Positions 54,558-62,825 of a stretch of 64,000 bases of DNA are shown here, piece by piece. How positions within the stretch are numbered: the stretch's first letter is position 1; each line of letters begins with the position of its first letter. The position numbers and the translations under genes were made by a program. The notes under the pieces are model-generated. The model was not told the origin of the DNA. It saw nothing but the letters and a program-made list of their open reading frames with translations, and ran no database searches. The stretch is from Streptomyces sp. NBC_01296 (GTDB lineage Bacteria; Actinomycetota; Actinomycetes; Streptomycetales; Streptomycetaceae), in assembly GCF_035984415.1 (NCBI RefSeq), contig NZ_CP130720.1, positions 5,332,001-5,396,000 on the forward strand, read 5' to 3'.

Positions 54558-56210
54558 ATGCCCGAGTTGATTCCGGAGCCGCGGTACGCGCGATTCGCCC
54601 GCGACGCCGGCACGTGCGTGCTGGACGATCCGCTGCTCGACGTCGGCCCCGGCGCCGAGGGCGCCGCCCGCTGGCTGCGCCGGGAGCTCGGCCCCGCCAC
54701 CGGCTGGGAGCTGCCCGCGCCCGCGGCGGGGGAAGCCTGTGGCGAACGCGCGGTGATCCGGCTGGTGCTCCGCCCCGAGCTCGCGCGCAGCGTCGGCCCG
54801 GAGTCGTACGAGCTGCACGTCACGCAGCGGTGGGTGCTGCTCGAAGGCGCCGACCCGGCGGGCCTCTTCTACGCCGCGCAGACGCTGCGTCAGCTGCTCG
54901 GGCCCGAGGCCCACCGGCGCGCGCCCGCCGCGCCCGGCCGCGAGTGGCGGCTGCCGGTGGGAGGCGTCCAGGACGGGCCCCGCTTCGGGTGGCGCGGGAT
55001 GATGCTCGACGTGGCCCGGCACTTCATGCCGAAGGACGGGGTGCTGCGGTACGTCGACCTGCTCGCCGCGCACAAGCTCAACGTGCTGCACCTGCACCTG
55101 ACGGACGACCAGGGCTGGCGGGTCGAGATCAAGCGCCACCCGCGGCTCACCGAGGTCGGCGCGTGGCGGCCGCGCAGCCGCTGGGGGCACCGGGCCTCGC
55201 CGCTGTGGAACGAGACCCCGCACGGCGGCTTCTACACGCAGGACGACATCCGCGAGATCGTCGCGTACGCCGCCGAGCGGCACGTGCGGGTGGTCCCGGA
55301 GATCGACGTGCCCGGGCATTCGCAGGCCGCGATCGCCGCGTACCCGGAGCTGGGGAACACCGACGTCGTGGACACCGGCGCGCTGGAGGTGTGGGACGAC
55401 TGGGGGATCAACGAGAACGTGCTCGCGCCGACCGAGGCCGTGCTGCGCTTCTACGAGGGCGTGTTCGAGGAGCTGCTGGAGCTGTTCCCGGCGGACGTCT
55501 CGCCGTTCGTGCACGTCGGCGGCGACGAGTGCCCCAAGGAGCAGTGGCGCGCGTCGGCGCTCGCGCAGGAGCGGATCCGGGAGTTGGGGGTGGACGGGGA
55601 GGACGGGCTGCAGTCCTGGTTCATCCGGCACTTCGACGGCTGGCTCGCGGAGCGCGGGCGGCGGCTGATCGGATGGGACGAGATCCTGGAGGGCGGGCTG
55701 GCGCCGGGCGCCGCGGTGTCCTCGTGGCGCGGGTACGCGGGCGGGATCGCCGCCGCCGAGGCCGGGCACGACGTGGTGATGTGCCCCGAGCAGCAGGTGT
55801 ACCTGGACCACCGTCAGGCGGACGGTCCCGACGAGCCGATGCCGATCGGGTACGTGCGCTCGCTGGAGGACGTGTACCGCTTCGAGCCGGTGCCGCCGAA
55901 GCTGTCGCCGCAGGCCGCGTCCCACGTGCTGGGCGCGCAGGCCAACGTGTGGACCGAGGTGATGGAGAACCAGGGCCGCGTCGACTACCAGGTGTTCCCG
56001 CGGCTGGCGGCCTTCGCGGAGGTGGTGTGGTCCCGGCTGCCGGAGCCGGGCGAGCGGGACTACGCGGGCTTCGAGGCCAGGATGGGCACGCACTACCGGC
56101 GGCTGGACGCGCTGGGCGTGGACTACCGGCCGCCTGGCGGCCCGTTGCCGTGGCAGCGGCGGCCCGGGGTGCTCGGGCGTCCGATCGAAGGGGAGCCCCC
56201 GAACGTGTGA
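54558..56210 (+). CDS. beta-N-acetylhexosaminidase, glycoside hydrolase family 20
   Basis: 550 residues from the ATG at 54558. The GH20b N-terminal domain ends near residue 140; the catalytic barrel opens with WRGMMLDVARHFMPKDGVLR and LNVLHLHLTDDQGWRVEIK, and the catalytic Asp-Glu pair is in HVGGDECPKEQW near residue 320. EIDVPGHSQAAIAAYPEL and LGAQANVWTEVM are also family blocks. It removes terminal GlcNAc/GalNAc from chitin or peptidoglycan fragments. No signal peptide is present, so it probably acts in the cytoplasm on imported sugars such as chitobiose. The following 439-nt intergenic region has repeats. Confidence 0.93.
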   Translation: MPELIPEPRYARFARDAGTCVLDDPLLDVGPGAEGAARWLRRELGPATGWELPAPAAGEACGERAVIRLVLRPELARSVGPESYELHVTQRWVLLEGADPAGLFYAAQTLRQLLGPEAHRRAPAAPGREWRLPVGGVQDGPRFGWRGMMLDVARHFMPKDGVLRYVDLLAAHKLNVLHLHLTDDQGWRVEIKRHPRLTEVGAWRPRSRWGHRASPLWNETPHGGFYTQDDIREIVAYAAERHVRVVPEIDVPGHSQAAIAAYPELGNTDVVDTGALEVWDDWGINENVLAPTEAVLRFYEGVFEELLELFPADVSPFVHVGGDECPKEQWRASALAQERIRELGVDGEDGLQSWFIRHFDGWLAERGRRLIGWDEILEGGLAPGAAVSSWRGYAGGIAAAEAGHDVVMCPEQQVYLDHRQADGPDEPMPIGYVRSLEDVYRFEPVPPKLSPQAASHVLGAQANVWTEVMENQGRVDYQVFPRLAAFAEVVWSRLPEPGERDYAGFEARMGTHYRRLDALGVDYRPPGGPLPWQRRPGVLGRPIEGEPPNV

Positions 56211-56332
56211 CGCGGATGGGGACGGGCGGCGGCCGGTGGCCGGAACCTTTCCGCGCCCTCGTGTGCCCTTCCGCGCACCTCCCGTGCCCTCGCACGCCCC
56301 TTGCGCGGCGCTCGCGGGGGCCTCGTACGGCC

Positions 56333-56378
56333 TTCCGGACAGTTCGGAGCTGTTCGGAATCCTTCGGACTTCTGCGGA
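56333..56378. repeat. phased hexamer repeats upstream of the xanthine-dehydrogenase-like operon
   Basis: Hexamers at exact 10-bp steps: TTCCGG at 56333, TTCGGA at 56343, 56353 and 56363, TGCGGA at 56373. They lie on one helical face. They are part of the gene-free region 56211-56649, and I see no coding explanation for them. Confidence 0.6.
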
Positions 56379-56435
56379 ACTCCGGAGGCTTCCGGGACGT
56401 CCTTCGTCCTTGGGGGTTGTCGGGAACTCTTGCTC

Positions 56436-56489
56436 GATTTCGGTGTATTCGGCGAATACTTCCGATTCGGTTGATTCGGTGGATACGGG
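56436..56489. repeat. degenerate tandem 9-mers and a 15-bp palindrome upstream of the molybdoenzyme operon
   Basis: Units GATTTCGGT (56436), GTATTCGGC (56445), GAATACTTC (56454), CGATTCGGT (56463), TGATTCGGT (56472) and GGATACGGG (56481) follow each other without gaps. Within them GTATTC-GGC-GAATAC (56445-56459) is a palindrome. A TTGCTC (56430-56435) and AATACT (56455-56460) pair, 19 nt apart, could be a promoter that the palindrome overlaps. Confidence 0.5.
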
Positions 56490-56649
56490 GGAAACCGGAC
56501 GGCTTGGAGCTCCAGGGGGCGCCCGCCGGACCCTGGCGCCGGGCGGTGGGGAAGATGTGCCAGAGTTGCCACGTCCCGGCGGTGAGGACGTACCGTACGG
56601 CGGACAGGCGTGAGCGCCGGGACCGGGACATCGGGAAGGGGCAGCTGGG

Positions 56650-57552
56650 TTGACCACGCACGCACCGCATGCACTGCATTCATCTCAGGGGCCGCAGGCG
56701 GCGCAGTCCGTGACGCTGCCGGCCTCGCTCGACGAGGCCGTGGCGGCGCTCGCCGCCATGCCCGCTGCCGTGCCCGTCGCCGGCGGCACCGACCTCATGG
56801 CCGCCGTCAACGCCGGGCTGCTGCGGCCCGCCGCGCTGGTGGGCCTGGGCCGGATCAACGAGATCCGCGGCTGGCAGTACCAGGACGGGCACGCCCTGCT
56901 CGGCGCCGGGCTCACCCACGCGCGGATGGGACGGCCGGATTTCGCCGCTCTGATCCCCGCGCTGGCCGCGGCCGCACGCGCCGCCGGGCCCCCGCAGATC
57001 CGCAACGCCGGCACCCTCGGCGGCAACATCGCCACCGCCGCGCCGACGGGCGACGCACTGCCCGTACTGGCCGCGCTGGAGGCGATCCTCGTCATCCACG
57101 GCCCGGGCGGCTCGCGCCGGGAGATCCCGGTCTCGCACCTGCTGGCCGGCCGCGAGATGCTGCGGCCCGGCGAGCTGATCGGCTTCGTACGGGTGCCGCT
57201 GCTGCACGCGCCGCAGGTCTTCCTGAAGGCCACGGGCCGTACGGGGCCGGGGCGCGCCGTGGCGTCCGTGGGGCTCGTCCTGGACCCCGCGCGCCGCGGT
57301 GTGCGCTGCGCGATCGGCGCGGTCGCCCCGATGCCGCTGCGGCCGCTGGAGGCCGAGCAGTGGGTGGCCTCGCTGATCGACTGGGACGGGGGGCGGACAC
57401 TGGCCCCCGAGGCGCTGGAGGCCTTCGGCGAGTACGTCGCGGCCGCCTGCGTGCCCGACCAGGGGGAACCGGTGGCTCCCGGTGTACTGCATCTGCGGCG
57501 GACGGTGGCCGTGCTGGCACGGAGGGCCCTGGGGAGGGCGCTGACCTCATGA
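56650..57552 (+). CDS. xanthine-dehydrogenase-family FAD-binding subunit
   Basis: 300 residues from a TTG at 56650, the only in-frame start near the GGGAAGGGG site. This is the FAD domain of the CO dehydrogenase/xanthine dehydrogenase family (subunit M): VPVAGGTDLMAAVNAGLLRP holds the first FAD motif and PQIRNAGTLGGNIATAAPTG the second. It passes electrons from the 2Fe-2S subunit to NAD or another acceptor. The C-terminal CO_deh_flav_C domain is present. The stop overlaps the next gene's ATG (ATGA). The operon order is FAD, Fe-S, molybdenum subunit. Confidence 0.9.
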   Translation: MTTHAPHALHSSQGPQAAQSVTLPASLDEAVAALAAMPAAVPVAGGTDLMAAVNAGLLRPAALVGLGRINEIRGWQYQDGHALLGAGLTHARMGRPDFAALIPALAAAARAAGPPQIRNAGTLGGNIATAAPTGDALPVLAALEAILVIHGPGGSRREIPVSHLLAGREMLRPGELIGFVRVPLLHAPQVFLKATGRTGPGRAVASVGLVLDPARRGVRCAIGAVAPMPLRPLEAEQWVASLIDWDGGRTLAPEALEAFGEYVAAACVPDQGEPVAPGVLHLRRTVAVLARRALGRALTS

Positions 57553-59765
57553 GTGAGAACGAGAACGTGAGCGGAACGACGGGGGAGGCGGGTCCCGCGG
57601 GACCCGCAGGGCCTGCGGGCCGGACCGACGCCGGCTGGGGCTGGGAGCCGGTGCCGCAGGGCGGCGAGTACGACTCCGACGCGACGGCCTTCGTGAAGCT
57701 GCCGCAGGACATGCTGGACGCGCTCGGCACCGGTGAGCCGCTCGCGGCGCCCGGGCACGGCTACGTGCCGCCGCCGATGATCGTGCCGCTGGGCTCCGCC
57801 AGTGCGGATCCGGCGGCGACGGGGACGTGGGCGATCCCGGTGCAGTGGCCGGAGGCGGGAACGACGCCTCAGGCCGGTACGGGGGCCGGCGGCGGCGGTG
57901 GTGCGGGCGCGCCTGCTCCGGCGCCGGTCGGCGGGCCGATCCCGGCCTCGATCCCGATTCCGGCGTCGGTGGCGGCGGCGTTCGCGGATCAGCGGCAGGG
58001 GCAGGTTTCGGGCCACGGCCAGGAGTTCGGGCAGGGCCGGGCTCACGCCCAGGCCCAGGCCCAGGCCCAGGCCCAGGCCCAGGCCCAGGCCCAGGGTCAG
58101 GGTCAGGCTGCGGGGCACGGTCCGGCTTCGGCCGAGGCCGGGCACGATCCCGGCGCGACCGCCGAGTGGCGCTTCCCGGAGGCCGTGCAGGACTCCGAGC
58201 CCGTGACCACCGGCCAGTGGACCCTCCCGGAACTCGCCGAGGAGACCGGCGAGTTCCGGCGCGGCGGTCTGGAGGCCGACTGGAGCCAGGCTCCGGCGAC
58301 GCTGCCGGGCGGAGCTGCGGCCCCCTGGGCGAGCCACCCCGACTTCGAGGCCGCGGCAGCCGCGCGTCCGGGTACCGCGGCGGATGCCGCTGCGGGTGCT
58401 GTTCCGGGTGCTGTGATGAGCTCGGGCGTGCTGCCCGACGCGCGGTCCGACGCGGATGACGCGGGCACCTCGGGCGCGGGCCTGCGGCGGCTCGGCGGCC
58501 CCGGTGTCGGCGGCCCCGGGCGCGGCCCGAGGGTGCTGGGCGGGCCCGGCGTGGGCACGCTCCCGGAGGGGGAGCCGGCGCATCCGGCTCCGCATGACAT
58601 CGAGGCCGCCCACGGCCCGGCGGCCACGCCGGTCACGGCGGAGCGGCCGCATCCGGGGGCGGAGGCCCCCGAGCTGCCGGCGGTGGCCGTGGGCGCGCCC
58701 GGGGCGGACGCGGCCGGGGCTGCGGAGCCGGCCGCGGAGCGCGAGCGCGTGGTGAGCGCCGTCGCGGCGGCGGAGTACGCCCTCGCGGGTGGTCCGGGCG
58801 CAGACGGCATCGGCGGCGTCGGAGGCACCGGCGGCTTCGCCGAGCCCGGCGACACGAACGGGCACGGTTTCACGGCATCCGGCCACGGCGCCGCCGGGGC
58901 GGAGCCCGGGCCGGCCGGTGAGCCCGGTGAACACGGGTTCACGGCGGAGCCCGCCGGCACGGACGGGCGCGGCTTCGCAGCCGGGCCCGGACGCGGAATC
59001 GAGCCCGGCGAAGCCGGGGCTGCGGCCGCGCCGGGTGCGGACACCGCCGACAGCGCCGTGGCGACGCCGGACGCGGGAACGGCCGGAGGTCCCCCGATCG
59101 GGGGGCCGACGTACGAAGAAGAAGCGACTGCCGAGGCCGTCGCCCATCACGAGCACCCGCTGGCTTCCTACGTCCTGCGCGTCAACGGCGCGGACCGGCC
59201 CGTCACCGGTGCGTGGATCGGCGAGTCGCTGCTCTACGTGCTGCGCGAGCGCCTCGGCCTCGCCGGCGCCAAGGACGGCTGCTCGCAGGGCGAATGCGGT
59301 GCGTGCGCGGTGCAGGTCGACGGGCGGCTCGTGGCCTCCTGCCTGGTCCCGGCCGCGACGGCGGCGAGCAGCGAGGTCCGCACGGTGGAGGGGCTCGCCA
59401 GCGGCGGGGAACTTTCGGACGTGCAGCAGGCGTTGTGCAGGTCGGGTGCGGTGCAGTGCGGGTTCTGCGTGCCGGGCATGGCCATGACGATCCACGATCT
59501 GCTGGAGGGCAACCACGCCCCCAGCGAGCTGGAGACCCGGCAGGCCCTGTGCGGGAACCTCTGCCGCTGCTCCGGCTACAAGGGCGTCATCGAGGCCGTC
59601 CGCGAGGTCGTCGCGGAGCGCGGGGCGACGGCAGCGGCCGACGCGCCTGCGTCCGGGAGCGGGGCCGGGACCGGGAACGGGAACGGCTCTGGCCCGGAGG
59701 CGCGCATTCCGCACCAGGCGCCGCCCGGCGAGGGCGGGATCCACCACCACGGAGGCATGGCGTGA
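57549..59765 (+). CDS. xanthine-dehydrogenase-family 2Fe-2S subunit with very long low-complexity N-terminal extension
   Basis: 738 residues from the ATG at 57549. The last 200 residues are a normal two-cluster subunit: plant-type motif CSQGECGAC (Cys578, 583, 586) with later VASC, and the second cluster QCGFC (637, 640) and LCGNLCRCSG (668, 672, 674). Normal members have about 150-200 residues in all. The first about 530 residues are Gly/Ala/Pro/Glu-rich, with an (Ala-Gln)8 block at 167-182 and three short Trp motifs (W94, W207, W224) of the form T-x-x-W-x-[ILF]-P. Cluster binding should be intact; the extension's role is unknown. It overlaps both neighbours by 4 nt. Confidence 0.88.
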   Translation: MSENENVSGTTGEAGPAGPAGPAGRTDAGWGWEPVPQGGEYDSDATAFVKLPQDMLDALGTGEPLAAPGHGYVPPPMIVPLGSASADPAATGTWAIPVQWPEAGTTPQAGTGAGGGGGAGAPAPAPVGGPIPASIPIPASVAAAFADQRQGQVSGHGQEFGQGRAHAQAQAQAQAQAQAQAQGQGQAAGHGPASAEAGHDPGATAEWRFPEAVQDSEPVTTGQWTLPELAEETGEFRRGGLEADWSQAPATLPGGAAAPWASHPDFEAAAAARPGTAADAAAGAVPGAVMSSGVLPDARSDADDAGTSGAGLRRLGGPGVGGPGRGPRVLGGPGVGTLPEGEPAHPAPHDIEAAHGPAATPVTAERPHPGAEAPELPAVAVGAPGADAAGAAEPAAERERVVSAVAAAEYALAGGPGADGIGGVGGTGGFAEPGDTNGHGFTASGHGAAGAEPGPAGEPGEHGFTAEPAGTDGRGFAAGPGRGIEPGEAGAAAAPGADTADSAVATPDAGTAGGPPIGGPTYEEEATAEAVAHHEHPLASYVLRVNGADRPVTGAWIGESLLYVLRERLGLAGAKDGCSQGECGACAVQVDGRLVASCLVPAATAASSEVRTVEGLASGGELSDVQQALCRSGAVQCGFCVPGMAMTIHDLLEGNHAPSELETRQALCGNLCRCSGYKGVIEAVREVVAERGATAAADAPASGSGAGTGNGNGSGPEARIPHQAPPGEGGIHHHGGMA
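58047..58106 (+). repeat. tandem hexamer array inside the Fe-S subunit gene
   Basis: Eight perfect GCCCAG units (58047-58094) followed by two GGTCAG units (58095-58106), coding for (Ala-Gln)8(Gly-Gln)2. Because the unit is six bases, changes in number keep the reading frame. Confidence 0.95.
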
Positions 59766-62107
59766 GCGGGCACGACGCGGCCACGGCAACGGCGACGGTA
59801 ACGGTCTCCACGAGCGCTTCGGCCGCCGCGCCGCCCGAGGCGGGCGAGCAGGAGGTACCGCACGGAATCGGAGCCTCCGTACCGGCCGCCGACACGCGCG
59901 CCAAGAGCGAGGGCACCTTCCCGTACGCCGCCGACCTGTGGGCCGAGGGCCTCCTGTGGGCCGCCGTGCTGCGCTCCCCGCACGCCCACGCCCGCATCCT
60001 CTCCGTCGACACCTCCGCGGCCGCCGCCATGCCCGGCGTACGCGCCGTCGTCACCCACGCCGACGTCCCCGGCGCGACCACCCACGGCCGCCGGATCGCC
60101 GACCGGCCCGTCTTCGCGCACGACGTCGTACGCCACCACGGCGAGCCCATCGCCGCCGTCGCCGCCGACCACCCGGACACCGCGCGCCTCGCCGCCGCCG
60201 CGATCGCCGTCGAGTACGAGCTGCTCGACGCGGTGACGGACCCCGAGCAGTCCTTCGGGGCCCCCGCCCTGCACCCCGACGGCAACCTGATCCGGCACAT
60301 CCCGCTCCGCTACGGCGACCCGGAGGCCACCGGCGAGGTCGTCGTCGAGGGCCTGTACCGGATCGGCCGCCAGGACCCCGCGCCCATCGGCGCCGAGGCC
60401 GGGCTGGCCGTGCCGCGGCCCGACGGCGGCGTGGAGATCTACACCGCCTCCACCGACCCCCACCTGGACCGCGACCTGGCGGCGGCGTGCTTCGGCCTCG
60501 AACCGGACCGCGTCCGCGTCGTCGTCACCGGAGTCCCGGGCGCCACGGCCGACCGCGAGGACGCGGCCTTCCAGCTCCCCCTGGGCCTGCTGGCCCTGCG
60601 CACCGGCCACCCGGTGAAGCTGGCCGCCACCCGCGAGGAGTCCTTCCTCGGCCACACCCACCGCCACCCGACGCTGCTGCGCTACCGCCACCACGCGGAC
60701 GCGGACGGCCGCCTGGTCAAGGTCGAGGCCCAGATCCTGATGGACGCGGGCGCGTACGCGGACTCGTCCTCCGAATCGCTGGCCGCGGCGGTGGCGTTCG
60801 CGTGCGGCCCGTACGTGGTCCCGCACGCCTTCGTGGAAGGCTGGGCGGTCCGCACGAACAACCCCCCCTCCGGCCACGTACGGGGCGAGGGCGCGATGCA
60901 GGTCTGCGCCGCGTACGAGGGCCAGATGGACAAACTGGCCGCGGCGCTCGGCATCGACGGCGCCGAACTGCGCCTGCGCAACGTCCTGGCGACGGGCGAC
61001 CTGCTCCCGACGGGCCAGACGGTCACCTGCCCGGCCCCCGTGGCCGAGCTCCTGCGCGCGGTACGCGATGTCGAACTCCCCTCCCTCCCGAAGGACACCC
61101 CGGAGGACGAGTGGCTGCTGCCGGGCGGCCCGGAGGGCGCGGGCGAGCCGGGCGCGGTGCGGCGCGGCGTCGGGTACGGCGTGGGCATGGTCCACATGCT
61201 CGGCGCGGAGGGGACGGACGAGGTCTCGACGGCGACGGTCAAGGTCGTCAACGGGTCGGCGACGGTCATCTGCGCGGCGGTGGACACCGGCCAGGGCTTC
61301 TCCACCCTCGCCCGCCAGATCGTCCAGGAGACGCTGGGCGTGGACGAGGTGGTGACGGCCCCGGTCGACACCGACCAGCCGCCGGCGGGCCCGGCGGCGC
61401 ACGGCCGCCACACGTGGGTGAGCGGGGGCGCGGTCGAGCGGGCGGCCAAGATGGTCCGCACCCAACTCCTCCAGCCGATGGCCCACAAGCTGGGCATGTC
61501 GACGGAACTCCTCCAGATCCAGGACGGCCGGATCACCTCGTACGACGGAGCCTTCTCCACGACGGTCTCCGAGGCCATGGCGGGCAAGGAACTCTGGGCG
61601 ACGGCCCAGTGCCGCCCCCACCCGACGGAGCCCCTGGACGGCGACGGCCAGGGCGACGCCTTCGTGGGCCTGGCCTTCTGCGCGATCCGCGCGGTGGTGG
61701 ACGTGGACATCGAACTCGGTGCCGTCCGTGTGGTGGAACTGGCCGTGGCCCAGGACGTGGGCCGCATCCTCAACCCCCGCCAGCTGGAGGCCCGTATCGA
61801 AGCGGGCGTCACGCAGGGCGTGGGCGCGGCGCTGACGGAGAACCTCCGCTCGGCCTCGGGCCTGATCCGCCACCCCGACCTGACGGGCTATGCGCTGCCG
61901 ACGGCGCTGGACGCCCCGGTGGTCCGCATCGTCAAACTGGTCGAAGAGCGGGACGTGGTGGCCCCGTTCGGGGCGAAAGCGGCCAGCGCGATCCCTGTGG
62001 TGACGGCCCCGGCAGCGGTAGCCTCGGCGGTACGGTCGGCCACGGGCCGCCCGGTCAACAGGCTCCCGATCCGCCCCTCGGCGGCGGTCGCGGCGCCCAA
62101 CTCATGA
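59762..62107 (+). CDS. xanthine-dehydrogenase-family molybdopterin-binding subunit with degenerate active site
   Basis: 781 residues from the GTG at 59762. The aldehyde oxidase/xanthine dehydrogenase a/b hammerhead domain begins with FPYAADLWAEGLLWAAVLRS and SPHAHARILSVD. The molybdopterin domains follow, with TGHPVKLAATREESF, RRGVGYGVGMVHMLG, VDTGQGFSTLARQIVQETLG and the C-terminal ILNPRQLEARIEAGVTQGVG. Key sites are altered: PFGAKAASA (735-743) replaces the usual GAKGxGE, so the catalytic Glu position is Ala743; RGEGAMQ (374-380) replaces RGFGxxQ; GVPGATADRED stands where GGFGGK is expected. The protein may be a non-canonical hydroxylase or have lost activity. Substrate unknown. Confidence 0.85.
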   Translation: MSGHDAATATATVTVSTSASAAAPPEAGEQEVPHGIGASVPAADTRAKSEGTFPYAADLWAEGLLWAAVLRSPHAHARILSVDTSAAAAMPGVRAVVTHADVPGATTHGRRIADRPVFAHDVVRHHGEPIAAVAADHPDTARLAAAAIAVEYELLDAVTDPEQSFGAPALHPDGNLIRHIPLRYGDPEATGEVVVEGLYRIGRQDPAPIGAEAGLAVPRPDGGVEIYTASTDPHLDRDLAAACFGLEPDRVRVVVTGVPGATADREDAAFQLPLGLLALRTGHPVKLAATREESFLGHTHRHPTLLRYRHHADADGRLVKVEAQILMDAGAYADSSSESLAAAVAFACGPYVVPHAFVEGWAVRTNNPPSGHVRGEGAMQVCAAYEGQMDKLAAALGIDGAELRLRNVLATGDLLPTGQTVTCPAPVAELLRAVRDVELPSLPKDTPEDEWLLPGGPEGAGEPGAVRRGVGYGVGMVHMLGAEGTDEVSTATVKVVNGSATVICAAVDTGQGFSTLARQIVQETLGVDEVVTAPVDTDQPPAGPAAHGRHTWVSGGAVERAAKMVRTQLLQPMAHKLGMSTELLQIQDGRITSYDGAFSTTVSEAMAGKELWATAQCRPHPTEPLDGDGQGDAFVGLAFCAIRAVVDVDIELGAVRVVELAVAQDVGRILNPRQLEARIEAGVTQGVGAALTENLRSASGLIRHPDLTGYALPTALDAPVVRIVKLVEERDVVAPFGAKAASAIPVVTAPAAVASAVRSATGRPVNRLPIRPSAAVAAPNS

Positions 62108-62141
62108 CCGTGTGACCCCCATTGCACGTGCAACCCCGAGC

Positions 62142-62170
62142 TTGGGGCTGTCGGAACCGGTCGCTAGAGT
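62142..62170 (+). promoter_or_regulatory. promoter of the type VII secretion-like pair
   Basis: TTGGGG (62142-62147) and TAGAGT (62165-62170) with a 17-nt spacer fit a vegetative sigma promoter. The first start codon is at 62277, leaving a leader of about 100 nt. Confidence 0.5.
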
Positions 62171-62276
62171 GATCGGTTAAGACGTAGTACGTGCGCGTGC
62201 GAACGGGTGCGAACGGGGACGGGGAGCAGCGGAAACGCTGCAACCACGGGGATTTCGGGGAGTCGGGGAGGCCATC

Positions 62277-62825
62277 GTGGCAGAGGAGCAGGCGCCGGGC
62301 GGGCTGGCGGGTCTGGGCGGCATGACTACGGGTGTGGCGGACGCGATCCGGGCGCAGGCTGCGTCGCAGGCGAAAGCGGCAGCGCTGAAGGTCGAATACG
62401 ACACGCTGTCGGGGTACCAGAACATGGTGAAGGACCTGCTGGACGACCTCACCGGCTCGAACGCGGACCACAAGAAGCTGGCGAACGACACCCTGCCGGC
62501 GGGCAAGCTCGGCACGGGATTCCCTGAGGCGGACGCCCTCTTCAAGTCGTACGGCACGGTCATCACGGAGCTGCAGAAGCTCTCGAAGGGCCTGGCGGAA
62601 CAGATCGAGGGCCTGGGCATCGCGATCCTGACGGCGGGCAAAGGCTACGGCGGTGTGGACGATGAAACGCAGCGACGGATGGTAGCCATCGCCAAGCAGG
62701 CAGAGGCACATTACGTTCGGGAGCGCGATCCGTATCCGGAGGAGCAGCGCAAGCTGGCGGCCTCGCAGCACCCTGGCCCCGCAACTCCTGGCACCGGTGG
62801 CAACGCGAAGGGGGGTACCTACTGA
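62277..62825 (+). CDS. small helical protein of a WXG100/type VII secretion locus
   Basis: 182 residues from the GTG at 62277. Long amphipathic helices (VADAIRAQAASQAKAAALKV, YQNMVKDLLDDLTGSNADHK) and the segment ITELQKLSKGLAEQIEGLGI resemble the helical-hairpin (ESAT-6-like) proteins encoded beside WXG100 secretion substrates in Streptomyces, and the C-terminal tail (EEQRKLAASQHPGPATPG) is flexible. No classical WxG motif is seen in it. The next gene has one. Its start overlaps the stop here (TGATG). Confidence 0.65.
   Translation: MAEEQAPGGLAGLGGMTTGVADAIRAQAASQAKAAALKVEYDTLSGYQNMVKDLLDDLTGSNADHKKLANDTLPAGKLGTGFPEADALFKSYGTVITELQKLSKGLAEQIEGLGIAILTAGKGYGGVDDETQRRMVAIAKQAEAHYVRERDPYPEEQRKLAASQHPGPATPGTGGNAKGGTY

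Noticed and set aside
56236..56613. 126-codon open frame in the region upstream of the molybdoenzyme operon
   Set aside because: No ribosome site, Ser/Thr/Pro-rich content that follows from the nucleotide repeats, and overlapping open frames on the other strand with equal claim.
58040..58110. CRISPR-like or minisatellite array
   Set aside because: The repeats are contiguous hexamers in a coding frame with no spacers; this is a coding microsatellite. No CRISPR array was seen elsewhere in the window.
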